NCBI GenBank assembly: GCA_013423325.1
Contig: BLJB01000333.1
Coordinates: 91,962-155,961 of the forward strand
Length of the DNA: 64,000 nt
Direction: 5' to 3'
DNA from: Usnea hakonensis
Lineage: Eukaryota > Ascomycota > Lecanoromycetes > Lecanorales > Parmeliaceae
Every line of letters starts with the position of its first letter. The stretch's first letter is position 1. Positions 9,953-20,639 of the stretch are shown piece after piece. Below the pieces are notes generated by a model. It was not told where the DNA came from. It did no database searches and worked only from the letters and a program-made list of their open reading frames with translations. The translations under genes were made by a program, and so were the position numbers.

Positions 9953-12900
9953 TCAGGGGACCTCCTCAATCTGCGGTCCACGCTCGCTACACTTCTCAAT
10001 GAACGCCGCAGCGATCTGGAGATTTTCTGCACCGCGCAGAGCCTTAGTGACGGTGACTTCTCTTCTCTCATGAATGAGTTGGCGGAAAGAGCTGACCAGG
10101 AATCCTGACACCAACTCAACCGACCAAGAATCGGGAATGAGCTCTAGGACGTCCCGTATATCGTACCATAATCCAAAGCGCTCGAGCAGTTCACTTGTTC
10201 GTTCCAATCTGTCGCTGGGGTCCTCGATGCGGAGGAACTCTGTAAGAAGGTACCCGAATAGGACGGCTTGCTCCTTTTGAGACGGGGCAGGAGTCGAACC
10301 GGATCCTGATGAGGGATGGAAGATGCTTGCTCCACCAAGTAGGCAATAATTTACAGCAGTGTGGTAGTCTCCCAGCCCGTGGATCAGCAGACGCAAGGCT
10401 TGTCTATGCCGACCTTGACGGCCGTCAAGAATAATGGACTCGGGCACCAAGTCCTGTTCAAATGGCTCAATACGTGATAGTAGATTGCCTACATCGTAGG
10501 AGAAGTCCGATCCATGACTCCCACCTATAAGCTCAAGCAGACGCAAACGGTCATGCCACCATGGCGTTGGGGCTGCGTTTTCAGAGATGAAGTGTTGGTA
10601 GGTCGGCTTTGGAGGGCGAAGTGCTCTATAGGATTCGTAGGATTGTGAAAGAATACCCCGAGCTTCATCAGATGATCCTAGAATGTGAAGCACGTTGTCG
10701 AGGTAGTATGTGATAAGGTCGTTGGCGTATTGAACATGCTTTTTACCAAAGACCAGATGCTCCAAGTATACTTTGACGGCGTCAGGAGCCTTCCTTCGCA
10801 GTAACATAACGACTTGCTGAGGTTCCCACTTGACTCTGCTGCTCTCGTTGGTGAATACCTGGACTCCAAGAGCTGGACGACGTCTAGCGAGCCAAGTACC
10901 ATATTCGTCAACCAAACCCGTGTCTTTGATCATCACGAGGTATCCTCGAACTTTATTTTCACCATCGACCAGGCCCCCTCCCTCGTCGCGCTCGCCTTCA
11001 ATTATCCTTCTCCACGTTTCCAAAACCTTTCTGGCCATTGTCCGGCTCTGGTACAGCCTGCTGAGGACGAAAAGACGCTTGTACTGCTCCAAAAGGATGA
11101 TTGCGTGGTCAAAGCAATCAACACCGGAATCAACAAGGGCATATAGCTCAATCCTCGTTGGTGAAGGCCTCGACACCCTCGAGGGATCTCTTTTATCTTG
11201 CTCCAGCAGTACTCGAAGAAGAGCTGCATCGACGGTTAGAAAAACCTCAACTTCGTCAGCGATACTCCCAAATCCCTTTCGTTGTCGCCATGCTCCAAGG
11301 TAACGTTTAACAAAATTCAAGGTTTCGGGTGTCGCCAGCTCCTCAAAGGTTGTGCGTATTGCTGATCTGAAGCGTGCAACGACGGAGATCAACCCAGCAT
11401 GTATCCAGATGCCCTTTGGCCCCTCAACAACTTCTTCACGGAGAGCAGGTATCAGAGTCAGTATAACCCGTGGATCCACATTTCCTTCCATAAGCAATCC
11501 TTCGGTGATTCTTAGGTCGGCTGCTTGTATATTAGACAACGGAATTGGACGAGCGATTGAATCGGCGAACAGGATTAAGCTGGCTTTCTGGCGAATATAT
11601 TCCAGGCTGAGGAACTCCGTCTCTGACGTAGCTTCTTGTCCCCGGATACTGTTGACGATTTGAATGATTCGGCTACGCTCAAGTTCCTGGTGAGATTTCT
11701 CTTGCGGACTCGATTCCAAGACTTCATCAATGGCTGTGTCAAGCTTGGTAGCAAGGGCGTTCCTGACGACTAACCAAATAGAAGTGCCTGACCATAGGAT
11801 AATACGACCGATTCGGCTTCCAAGACGACGACCAAAGTCAATTTCTTCCTTGGTTCTGCTCAACTCCAGATCTTCTGTGAGCTCTGGGCCTGACTCGCGT
11901 GAGTCGTTAGACGCTGAGTCCTTTGCTGAAAGCGATAGGCGTTTGCCACGCAACAATTCGCCGACCTCTGGGAAAGGGACTGTTACAGGTGCGTTGATTG
12001 CCCGAAGTCCAATTCTTTCTAGGGCAAGGCAGTTCCCCGCATCCCGGCCAGTCGGCGCCAACGAAGCGTCAGGAATGTCAATCGTCTCTTTGGTCTCTCC
12101 ATCGTCCACATCCCATCTCTGAATCTCAATAACACTGTGTTCACTGTCGCCGGCAGCCATTGTCATGGTAGCAAGCGCGAACCCTTCACGGTCCTCGTCT
12201 ACCGCCCCATATTCGCTTTCGATTCCGCTTCCATCTACGACCAAGGCCCGAGGGTATCGAGTAAAGTGCAAAGTTCCTCTCACGACATCTCCATCAAGGT
12301 TTACAAAGATCCCAACACCTGCTTCGTTTACGTTTGTGCCAGTGGTCAGCAAAAACTCAGTAGGAGTCGGTGAACATATGTGAGGCACTAATTCTGCAGA
12401 AGGACGCAATCGAGCGGGTGAGAGTCCTCTGAGCGAATCTGATCGTTCTGGTCGTTCGGGTGGTATCGGAAGAGGCTTATCGGGCGTCGTCGTCAGAGTA
12501 GCATTTTCTGGTTTTGACGCGGATCTGTTCGAGATTGGTGTTGGCGATGGTGAAGTATCCAGCGTGATTGGCTCTGGAGTTGCAAGCTCTGGTCTATCCC
12601 GACTTGTAGGTTGAGGACTAGCTTGACGTCTACCTAGACCTCCAACGAAGGCACCAAGGCTTGTATTTCTCCCATGACCTTTATTGTCCGAGGACCCTTC
12701 GCTCGAAACCGGGCGTGATAAATTAGAGGTTCGCGCAGCCGTAGAATCTGGCGTTGCTGATATGCTTTCAACTCTACCGCCGGCAGTATTCTCATGCAAC
12801 GACGAAATAGGAAACAGTGTGATCTTTTGTTGATTTTCAACATCAAGCAAAGCATATGAGTGCGCGTCTGCCACACAAGCAAAATTGCCTCGGCGAGTAG

Positions 12901-13492
12901 ATATGAGACAGCCTGGGAACTCAATGTCTCGGACCTGACGAGCTTTATCACGTATCCGCACAAGCCGGGCCTTGTTCTTGACACATATCATCACGATTGT
13001 CCCATTGTCTTCCGCTGCTGCTGAAGTCTTGCTGAGGTCCACACCTCCCACCCATGTGCAATTGGGTACGGTAGCATTGCCGAACGCAGGACTCAATTCG
13101 GGCAGACTGTAGAAACTCAAAGTACCATTGCAAAGAACACATGCTTTTTGTACTTCTGGTAGAACCAAAATCTGTTGCACACCTGGTAGAGTCTGGGAGC
13201 TTTGAGAAGTGTATGCTGGCTGCAGTCTTGAAGCAAAAATATACTGCGGACCCAAAGACAGATCTGCTGGATCTGCGGGAATGGAGACGAAATGTAGTAT
13301 TTCTGCCAGAGAAGTGCCAATGTAAAGGTTCTCATCACAAAGCTCCACACAAGTGATGTGAACTTCTGCTGCATGCCCCTCGGTCGAAAGTGGGATGTCC
13401 TCCACAAGTGGCCTGAGGACGTATGAGCCGGTAAGAACTCGTCCTACATCCCCAGGCCTGTGGGGATGCCCACTCCGTTCCTGCTCCAACAT
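9953..13492 (-). CDS. vps3: Vps3/TGFBRAP1-like CORVET subunit
   Basis: This single uninterrupted frame starts at the ATG at 13492 (MLEQERSGHP). An in-frame TTG seven codons upstream is not a likely start. The product is about 1179 residues. Residues of about 40-300 resemble a CNH (citron homology) beta-propeller: LYIGTSLAEILHF, a QQILVLPE-type segment and repeated strands. A Ser/Pro linker follows near 300-400, then a long alpha-helical C-terminal half typical of Vps39/TGF-beta receptor-associated proteins (KVYLEHLVFGK, NLLSRIEPFEQ). The family is the CORVET tethering subunit that binds the early endosomal Rab5/Vps21 and helps endosome fusion to the vacuole. The ending GPQIEEVP is close to the length expected for the family. 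It is divergent from the CASP gene across a 305-bp spacer. Function is by family pattern, and Vps39-type relatives are the main alternative. Confidence 0.82.
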   Translation of the reverse strand: MLEQERSGHPHRPGDVGRVLTGSYVLRPLVEDIPLSTEGHAAEVHITCVELCDENLYIGTSLAEILHFVSIPADPADLSLGPQYIFASRLQPAYTSQSSQTLPGVQQILVLPEVQKACVLCNGTLSFYSLPELSPAFGNATVPNCTWVGGVDLSKTSAAAEDNGTIVMICVKNKARLVRIRDKARQVRDIEFPGCLISTRRGNFACVADAHSYALLDVENQQKITLFPISSLHENTAGGRVESISATPDSTAARTSNLSRPVSSEGSSDNKGHGRNTSLGAFVGGLGRRQASPQPTSRDRPELATPEPITLDTSPSPTPISNRSASKPENATLTTTPDKPLPIPPERPERSDSLRGLSPARLRPSAELVPHICSPTPTEFLLTTGTNVNEAGVGIFVNLDGDVVRGTLHFTRYPRALVVDGSGIESEYGAVDEDREGFALATMTMAAGDSEHSVIEIQRWDVDDGETKETIDIPDASLAPTGRDAGNCLALERIGLRAINAPVTVPFPEVGELLRGKRLSLSAKDSASNDSRESGPELTEDLELSRTKEEIDFGRRLGSRIGRIILWSGTSIWLVVRNALATKLDTAIDEVLESSPQEKSHQELERSRIIQIVNSIRGQEATSETEFLSLEYIRQKASLILFADSIARPIPLSNIQAADLRITEGLLMEGNVDPRVILTLIPALREEVVEGPKGIWIHAGLISVVARFRSAIRTTFEELATPETLNFVKRYLGAWRQRKGFGSIADEVEVFLTVDAALLRVLLEQDKRDPSRVSRPSPTRIELYALVDSGVDCFDHAIILLEQYKRLFVLSRLYQSRTMARKVLETWRRIIEGERDEGGGLVDGENKVRGYLVMIKDTGLVDEYGTWLARRRPALGVQVFTNESSRVKWEPQQVVMLLRRKAPDAVKVYLEHLVFGKKHVQYANDLITYYLDNVLHILGSSDEARGILSQSYESYRALRPPKPTYQHFISENAAPTPWWHDRLRLLELIGGSHGSDFSYDVGNLLSRIEPFEQDLVPESIILDGRQGRHRQALRLLIHGLGDYHTAVNYCLLGGASIFHPSSGSGSTPAPSQKEQAVLFGYLLTEFLRIEDPSDRLERTSELLERFGLWYDIRDVLELIPDSWSVELVSGFLVSSFRQLIHERREVTVTKALRGAENLQIAAAFIEKCSERGPQIEEVP

Positions 13493-13797
13493 GATTTCCC
13501 ACGGAGACCCCAAGGCCTCTTCAGCCTTACTGCATTTACATCATCCCATCTTAAGGAGTGTCAGGAGTCAGCGGGTGACTGATGGGGCACGGCTGTAATC
13601 TACCTTATGTGCTTATACTTGTGTGGACCATCTCAGCCTTGGCGTTGGCGTTTGACTCGTCCCGGGCCGTAACTTCAAACTGTCCTTCACTCGCTGACTC
13701 CTCATCCCCAGGGCATTGGGCATTCGGTAGAGAATCCAATGGACTATAGAATAGATGCCTTGGCCCGATCAAAACGATAGCAAAATCCAAATGCAAC
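13493..13797. promoter_or_regulatory. divergent promoter, VPS3 / CASP
   Basis: These 305 bp separate the start codons of two membrane-traffic genes. They should drive both. I see no clear TATA box or repeated operator; CAAAATCCAAATGCAACATG just before the CASP start has a favourable A at -3. Confidence 0.4.
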
Positions 13798-16270
13798 ATG
13801 GACGTCTCCGCGGGAGGGGACACTGCATCCCCATACGAAAGTGATCGAGACGGTCCCAGGGATACCTCGAACTCTACCAAGAATGCCTCTTCCACCTTGT
13901 TGAGCAATGGCGACTCTCCGTATTCGCAGGAGGATAACAAGTTTCAGACAGCAATATCAGCCTGGAGGAGTACGCATAGCACCAGCTGCCGCAGGATGTG
14001 GCATGGCTAACACATGTATCTAGATATTGACCTGACCAAACTCGTCCCAGAGCTCGATTCTACGGCCACCGATATCGTTACGCATCAACGAGATGCTCTT
14101 TTGTCACGCAAGGATCTGGCACAGAAGACAAAGGATTTCAGGAAGCTGGATGACGCTGCCAAACTTGGAGAATTCAAGGGTCTCTTAAAAGGTATTAAAC
14201 CTATGAGATGGCCCACCGTCGCTGCCTGCTAAGGTTGAACAGCATACCAGACGTTCATTGACCTCCTTACGAGTCATGGAAAGACAACTTCATCCGCCTT
14301 TCTACAAATCTACTCTTCCGTCTCCGAAGCTCCAGATCCGTACCCACTACTTGAAGCATCTGTTGACGCGCTTTTGCTATCCGAGGATACGCTTCCTAAG
14401 CTTACGTCTGAAAATGAGCACCTTCAGAAAAGTATCAGCAACCTTACGCAGCAGTTAGACAACTCTGACCGCTTGTTGGAGGAAGAACGTACAGCTAGGA
14501 GGGCAGTGGAAGAATCACGGGATACTAAGGTCAAAGAGGTAGAATCGTCATGGAAGGCTGTAGTCGAAGAGAAAAAGGATAATTGGGAAGCCAAAGAACG
14601 GAGTCTGGAAGACAAGATCGAGAGCCAGGAACGTCTCTTGAACGAGTTGAAAGCTAGTTATGAAGTTTCGCAGCGTTTGGGTCAAGGTGGAGACGATGAG
14701 AATGAAGCCCATCGCAACTCTGCCAGTGCCGCTGAATTGGAACTCGTGAGCTCAGAGCTCGACAGGACTAGCCAACGCTTGGCAGAAGTCGAGGCAAGGA
14801 ATGAGCAGTTGAGGGTCGAGCTCGCAGAAACGTTCTCGAGTACCCAGCGAAAGTCCACTGCAGATGAAGACCCCAACATTGCACGCCTAAGGTCTGAAAA
14901 TTCCGCGCTGCTGAGAAGGTTGGACAACGTCAGACTCGAGAAAGATACCGAGACTCGGAAGCGTGAAACCCGCATTCGTGCCCTGGAGAAGAATGCCCAG
15001 ATGCTGGAGCGTGATAGAGAAGGGCTCCGCGAGCGTGTCCAATCATGGCGTGACTATGACGAGATCAAACAGGAACTAGAGATATTCAAGGTATTTTCTG
15101 TTCTGGACATCGTCTGCGCTGCTTGCTGATCTGCGTCAGTCAATCGAGCTCTCTACTCTCGACGAGGACGACGCCCCGACTGGTAGCACTAGCGACCTGG
15201 TCTCGGCCAACAATACGGCTACAGGAGACAAAAAGGACTCGCTTGAACAGCTGTTGCTTGCAAGAAATAAAAAGCTGGGCAACGAAATGGCAGTGCTGCG
15301 GATTTCGCATCAAGATTTGCAACAGCAGCTTGAAACCATGCAGGAAGCTATGTCAAACACGAATTCAGAACTCGAGCGCGCGCAGAATCTGAACGCGACC
15401 TTGGAAACGGACCTAGTGAAAGTACAACAAGAGGCATCGAATGCCTTCCCCTCATCGGCTATGTCTGTCGCCGGGACCTATTCATCCCGCTATCCGTCTT
15501 CATCCTACAATGCCAACTCATTCCCCAGCCGCAAAGGTAGGGTATCTCCTACATCTTCCATCATATCTGGCTTCGACCCACAGAGCGCCCAGCGTAATAC
15601 CCTGGACGCCATCCGAGCCGGTGAATCTGTCGGCGGGGGCTCTGGAATCATGCCTATGGTCCAAGCTCAGCGTGACCGGTTCAAGCAAAAGAATACCCAA
15701 TTAGAAGAAGAGCTCTCCAAACAATACGGTACCGTCTCCTCCCTACGGCAGGAAATTGCATCCCTGCAAAAGGACAATTTGAACCTCTACGAGAAATCTC
15801 GCTACGTCTCTACCTACAGTCGAGGTGCACCAGCCTCATCAGCTTCGGCATACGCGCAGTCTCCACATCCAACAGCAATATCAGCGTCAGCAGAGACACC
15901 TTCAGGCCTCTCGTTGGACCGCTATCGCTCCACATACGAAGCAAACCTTTCTCCTTTCGCTGCTTTCCGTGGACGCGAGTCTACAAGGGCCTACAAAAGG
16001 ATGAGCCTCCCTGAACGCGTTGTTTTTTCCATCACTCGCATGGTCCTTGCCAACAGAACAAGCCGCAACCTGTTTGCGTTCTACTGCTTCTCTTTACATA
16101 TTCTGATATTCGTAATGCTTTACTGGATGCATTCCTTCGACGTTTCGAAACATGCGAGCAGCCTCAGTAAAGCGGCTAACGTGGTCGTGGCTGGCGGTGG
16201 CAATCCTGGAGCAGGCGCCCAGCACGGCGATTGGCTTCAAGAGGGATTTGAAGCTGGCGCAGGAACGTGA
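13798..16270 (+). CDS. CASP-family Golgi coiled-coil membrane protein
   Basis: Four exons: 13798-13969, 14024-14191, 14243-15090 and 15140-16270. They encode 772 residues. The N-terminal segment (FQTAISAWRN, DLTKLVPELD, DIVTHQRDALL) and the next (YQTFIDLLTSHGKTTSSAFL) are the conserved head of CASP/COY1 proteins. A long coiled coil follows at about residues 190-500, rich in Glu/Lys/Arg heptads. The C-terminus has the CASP_C pattern (LPERVVFSITRMVLANRTSRNLF) and one membrane segment at about 706-729 (FAFYCFSLHILIFVMLYW), with a short lumenal tail of about 40 residues. CASP proteins are tail-anchored Golgi golgins that act in retrograde intra-Golgi traffic. All introns are 49-54 nt with matching phases. 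Confidence 0.9.
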
Positions 16271-17432
16271 ACTTAGGAAAGCAAGTAAGAAGCAAACGAG
16301 GGAGGATCATCGCGACGCAGCAGCTGTCGCCTCGTGGTGAAGTGCGAATATCTGAGCCTTCGAATATCAATACCACCCTGCATTGGAGCGGAACAGACGC
16401 TCAGCCTCAAGCAAGCCTTGGAACCGTCGGGTGTGTTCCATGTTGTGTAAGTCTGGCACTTAAAAGCCTTTCCTTGCCGCGGCAGAGTCAGCACCTGACC
16501 GGTAGATAGCGAGTGCTTCTGCCACTTGTTTTTGAAAGACCATCAGCCTCATCCATCCTCCCAAGTTCAAAGAGAGAGCCTTGGTCTTCCATTGCGCAGG
16601 ATCCGGCGATTGTTGCATCTGATGGACGACGGAGTCTGGCCGTGGAGACGGAGCATGGGGCGCTTATAGACAACATCTTTTGGACTAGACTTGGTTCTCT
16701 CGTGTCCAGTATTATGTGTATGTTTAAGGGACTTCTATGCACTCAGCCACACGCTTTCCTCCGGCGGTTTCCCTTTCAAGAGTCTGCCATGTACTAGTAC
16801 CATTCTTGTTGGCTCCTGCCTAGCAACAAATAAGAAGTTTTACCTGTCCTCCATATGCATTTGTTTGAGACGGAAGGCTCTTGAATGTTCTGGCAAAGAT
16901 ATGCACTTCACTTGACTAGCATTCGCGGCAGGGCTGCCTTTTTCCTCGTCTGCATGCCTTTCTTGGATATTGCTTCATGGTCTTTTGACGCTCTTGCTTC
17001 TTTGCCCCAACTACATATTTCAATTCAGAGAAAGCTGTTATTCCTAAGGTATACTTCAACAGAAACGTCAGATAAAGCAAAGAGCGACATTTAGTCGTCA
17101 TTCTGGTAGCGTTTGCAAGACTTGTACCGCTTCCACTGCGACTATTTTGCTAAGACTCGTGGGGCACCAGCCCTGTTCTGATTGGCGTGCTACCGCCATC
17201 CCTCACACTAAGTAATGGCGAGATTGATATTGAATAATGTTCCTTTCGTCATCAAAGCGTGACTTTCGTGTACACAATGGCTGTCCTGCTGGGTATAGCC
17301 TCCACACTTACCATTTGCTAGAACGCCATCTTATATCCCGCGAACGCCTAGAATCTTCCAGCCACGGAGGCGAGGATTGCCGTGTCTGGGAATCAGAAGA
17401 ATAGGAAATCAAGAAAGATCACTATATACATG
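16271..17432. other. convergent spacer without a supported gene
   Basis: This 1.16-kb stretch lies between the CASP stop codon and the end of the DUF3455 gene. Short open frames occur on both strands but show no conserved motif, signal peptide or splice-linked extension. I see nothing that I can annotate. Confidence 0.4.
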
Positions 17433-18293
17433 TCACGCATAAAACCAGTACTCCGCTGCGTACTCTTTCTGGATAGTCGTACCCGTGGGAAGACCCGCAC
17501 ACGTCGCCGGCGCTGCGCCCCCAACAGTGTTTACCCTGTAGATCTCCTTAACACTAGGCACGAGATCTTTCTGCTCGATGGTCCAAGGGGCAGCCGGGGT
17601 TTCCACCTCCAATTTCAGCCACGGCACGGCTTTGCTGCCGTCCGGCCCTTTGGCTGCAGTGACCGGAGCTGTGGCGTTAAAGGTTTTTTGAGAAAAGAAG
17701 ATGCCATAATTCGTAGTATCCCACACGAGGTTGAAGGTTGGTGTGCTGCTATTTGTAAAATAGTGGTGACCTGACACAATGGAGCCAGATCCTAGAGGGA
17801 AGATAGGCTTGCCATCGTTGTAGTTTGAAACATTGACAGCGATCGACGTGGCATTTGTGAGTATAGGTGTGGAGTCAGAGTCATGGCACTGAAGACTGGC
17901 CATGCAGGTTGTATTGAAGAGAGTTGCGACGGCACCGAGAGGAGTTGGGGCAGTCGAAGGATCAACGCCAGTAGGGCAGGTATAATTCTGTTCTTGTTAG
18001 TGAAGAAGAACCTCAGAGAGGATAGTGGGCAGACGATGGCTTACCTGTATTCCGCGTCCTAATGCTACGTGGTAAACGGTAAGACCCTCAGAAGGCGGTG
18101 GCAGTGTGGATGAAGGCATAGCCGAGTTGGCTGGAAGGACGCATGTAAAAGTGGAGGTTGCTGCCAGGCATTCTTTGATGCCTGCAACATATTGTCGGTA
18201 CGCCTTTCCCCACGGCTTGTGATGCCAGGGCCCTATTGCAGCTGATGATGCTAAACAGACAAGTGAAGAGAGGAAGACAAGTTGAAAGTGCAT
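17433..18293 (-). CDS. secreted DUF3455-domain protein
   Basis: Two exons: 18293-18045 and 17987-17433, with a 57-nt intron (GTAAGC donor, CAG acceptor). They encode 267 residues. Residues 1-20 (MHFQLVFLSSLVCLASSAAI) form a clear signal peptide. The second exon carries the pattern usual in DUF3455: YTCP followed by TPLGAVATLFNTTC, then GSGSIVSGHHYF, and the closing GTTIQKEYAAEYWFY. There are several N-glycosylation sites. Fungal members are small extracellular proteins, sometimes mislabelled as malate dehydrogenase in databases; no reaction is established for them. The protein probably acts outside the cell or in the wall. It has no operon-like partner; the upstream neighbourhood is gene-poor and carries a MITE-like element. 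Confidence 0.85.
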
Positions 18294-18807
18294 ATTGGCA
18301 AAAGCAGGAAGTTTTCAGAGAAGAGAGAGAGGAGAAGAGATGAACGGCAAATAGGTGCGAGAGAGACGTGGACGTGGCCGGGATGCTGCCGGGTGGTATG
18401 TCCTTTCACTATGTTGACAGTGACAATAAGCTGGTGGAGGATTTCTATGCTTCCATACTGAGCGAAGGGTGACTTGAGGAGAGAAAATGTGGGCACACGA
18501 CACAGAGGCCATAGTGAATATTATGTACAGTGGTAAGTTATATGTATAGCATGCGGGAGGTGCAAGGATTTCTATTTTTGTTCAGCGACAAGCGATACAC
18601 TGGTCTCGTCTCGTCAAGAAATAGTTGACCTAGTTGACCAGTACGGCCACAGAGAGAAAGAGAGGGATGGCAAGAGCAATATGGAAATCAATTGGCACTA
18701 CTAAAAAAAGATTCGGCGGTTAAATAACCACGGCCGCTAATCATAATTGGTTAATGATTTTCTTAGCCACTTGTACGATTTTATGCCGATTGGTTCATCT
18801 TTTATAG
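18294..18807. other. upstream spacer of DUF3455 gene
   Basis: About 0.5 kb of promoter-like sequence. The part next to the gene, read on its strand, is strongly pyrimidine-rich (near 18305-18370), as in many fungal leaders. The distal part becomes AT-rich toward the element at 18808. Confidence 0.35.
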
Positions 18808-19436
18808 GGTACCTTAGCGGACTTCTATGGAATGAGAAAACCGTAGTGCTACCGTACTGTTACCATTATTTTTTGATAACGTTACCGTATCGGGGTACCG
18901 CCTTTTGGTAAACTAATTTAGAACACGTAACTTAGAAAGTACCGCTTAAAGCTGAGTTACGTTTACACTTTTAGGTTTAGCGCGGTTTTCCTAGCGTGTA
19001 TTCTAACTTGGACCCCTATTCTAAGCTATCCTATCCTTGCCAAGTACTAACCAGCCAGGTCTCTAAGGGATCACCCTATACTATGAGGCGTAAGTATACG
19101 AGAAGTCACCCCCGCGAGAAAATTACCTGAATCGATAGAATTTGAGGTTAAAATTAACGCGACGTTGATAAAGTCTTCGTAACACTACTCCCGAGTACTT
19201 AGCTTGGCATGCTTAGTAGTAATTTGATAGTTTCTTAGTAATTCATCTACTACGTGACTCCTAATAATACGTATTTAATAGAAGCGTCTTATTTAATAAA
19301 ACGTTACTAGCTAGATACGTACTAACTTAGATTCAGTATTAATACGGTTTCTAGTAGAAACCGCCAATTGACCATCTAATTACTAGATACCGTAGTAATA
19401 CCGTTTCCGCCATCCATAGAAGTCCGCTAAGGTACC
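18808..19436. mobile_element. MITE-like element with 24-bp terminal inverted repeats
   Basis: The sequence at 18808-18831 is repeated as its exact reverse complement at 19413-19436 (it starts GGTACCTTAGCGGACTTC). The palindromic GGTACC ends may contain a TA target duplication (18810-18811 and 19433-19434), leaving inverted repeats that start CCTTAGCGG. The 629-bp interior is AT-rich, broken by stops in all frames and codes for nothing I recognise. Size, perfect inverted repeats and lack of coding fit a non-autonomous DNA transposon, probably of the Tc1/mariner group if the TA is a true duplication. The superfamily is not certain. Confidence 0.65.
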
Positions 19437-20639
19437 TCTTCTTGAATCCACTTTTAGCACTGGCGGCTATTTCATTGCTACCTTACTTACTTACCTTTAC
19501 CTGCTCTACTTTACTTTACTTTACTGTACTGTACTTTACAGTCTACTTTATAGACCGTATTCACTATGGGTTGTCAATCTTCATATCCCATAGGTTGTGC
19601 TTGCACAAGCATCGGTAACCTTCTCCTCTCTCAGTCCCTCGCATGAAAGTGAAAAATTGAATTGGCAATGTGTAACCAAGAAAACGCAATGATCTGAGCA
19701 TTTGAACGACTCAGACCTTCTACACCGGCTTCCTCATTTGAAACATGTACGCGACCTTCATTTACTGAGTACCATACATTGTTATGTATCATGGTCTCTT
19801 CTGCAGTGCTTTCCGAGGTGTGATTGGATTACGGTGATGCAGATCCGTCGTGCCCGGGCGGTTAAGGATGATCATCAGCTTGTCTCCGATCGATCACTCA
19901 CAGCCAATCCTTTTATGTATTACCGGTAAATTATCATCATCATTTACCTACTGTAAACGCCCTTCTTCGTCTTGGCGGTATGCAAAAGATCATCAGCCAT
20001 ATCCACGATACTACAAACATAGAGTACCTTACCTACCTTAGATGGGGAGCTGGCGTCGGACTAACGCAAATTAGCAGCTACCATTCTTGCGGCTCGGCGG
20101 GTGTGGATTCCCAAGTTTCAACTCCTGTCCTGTAGAACTGCCTCCGTCAGTCAATCTCAAATCTGCAAGCGGAGCTCATCCAAGCAGGGTTATCATAGCC
20201 TGAATATGCCTGTCAATCATGAGGCCAGGGTTCTCGTTAGAATGAATGAGTAGGCAGAAATGCTCCGACTGCCAATACTATTGCTTTTTAGCCAACGCTA
20301 TTTCTCGGCTTTGACCACGACTTTACAACGCTAGTCCGTCGGGCATCACTGCAGGCTCAGTGGGTCTGTGAGGTCGTCTCGACCTAGTCGAGCGTAGAGT
20401 ATGAATTTCATGATAACCATGCGGCTGCTTCCCTTGAGATTCACACATTTATGTTTGATCAAAGCTCTTCTATTATCAAGGCCTATGGCACGTCCTATAC
20501 ACCCCGTGTTATGGTGCATGGGAATGAGATACAGGGGATTGTGCTGCTGTCGTACAACCTCTAGTCTGAGCGTAGTTTGAGTCTCGACCACTAGCACTCA
20601 AGTGAACTATGGTTGGTTCTTTACATGTGGAAAATACGT
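19437..20639. other. gene-poor spacer
   Basis: This 1.2-kb stretch holds only short open frames with no family signal. Near 19495-19550 there is a degenerate ACTTT/ACTGT microsatellite (TACTTTACTTTACTGTACTG), and TACCT-type words recur near 20020-20040. Confidence 0.4.

Noticed and set aside
16488..16797. Opposed short open frames after the CASP gene
   Set aside because: They have no conserved motif, no splice-linked extension and lie in a convergent 3' spacer.
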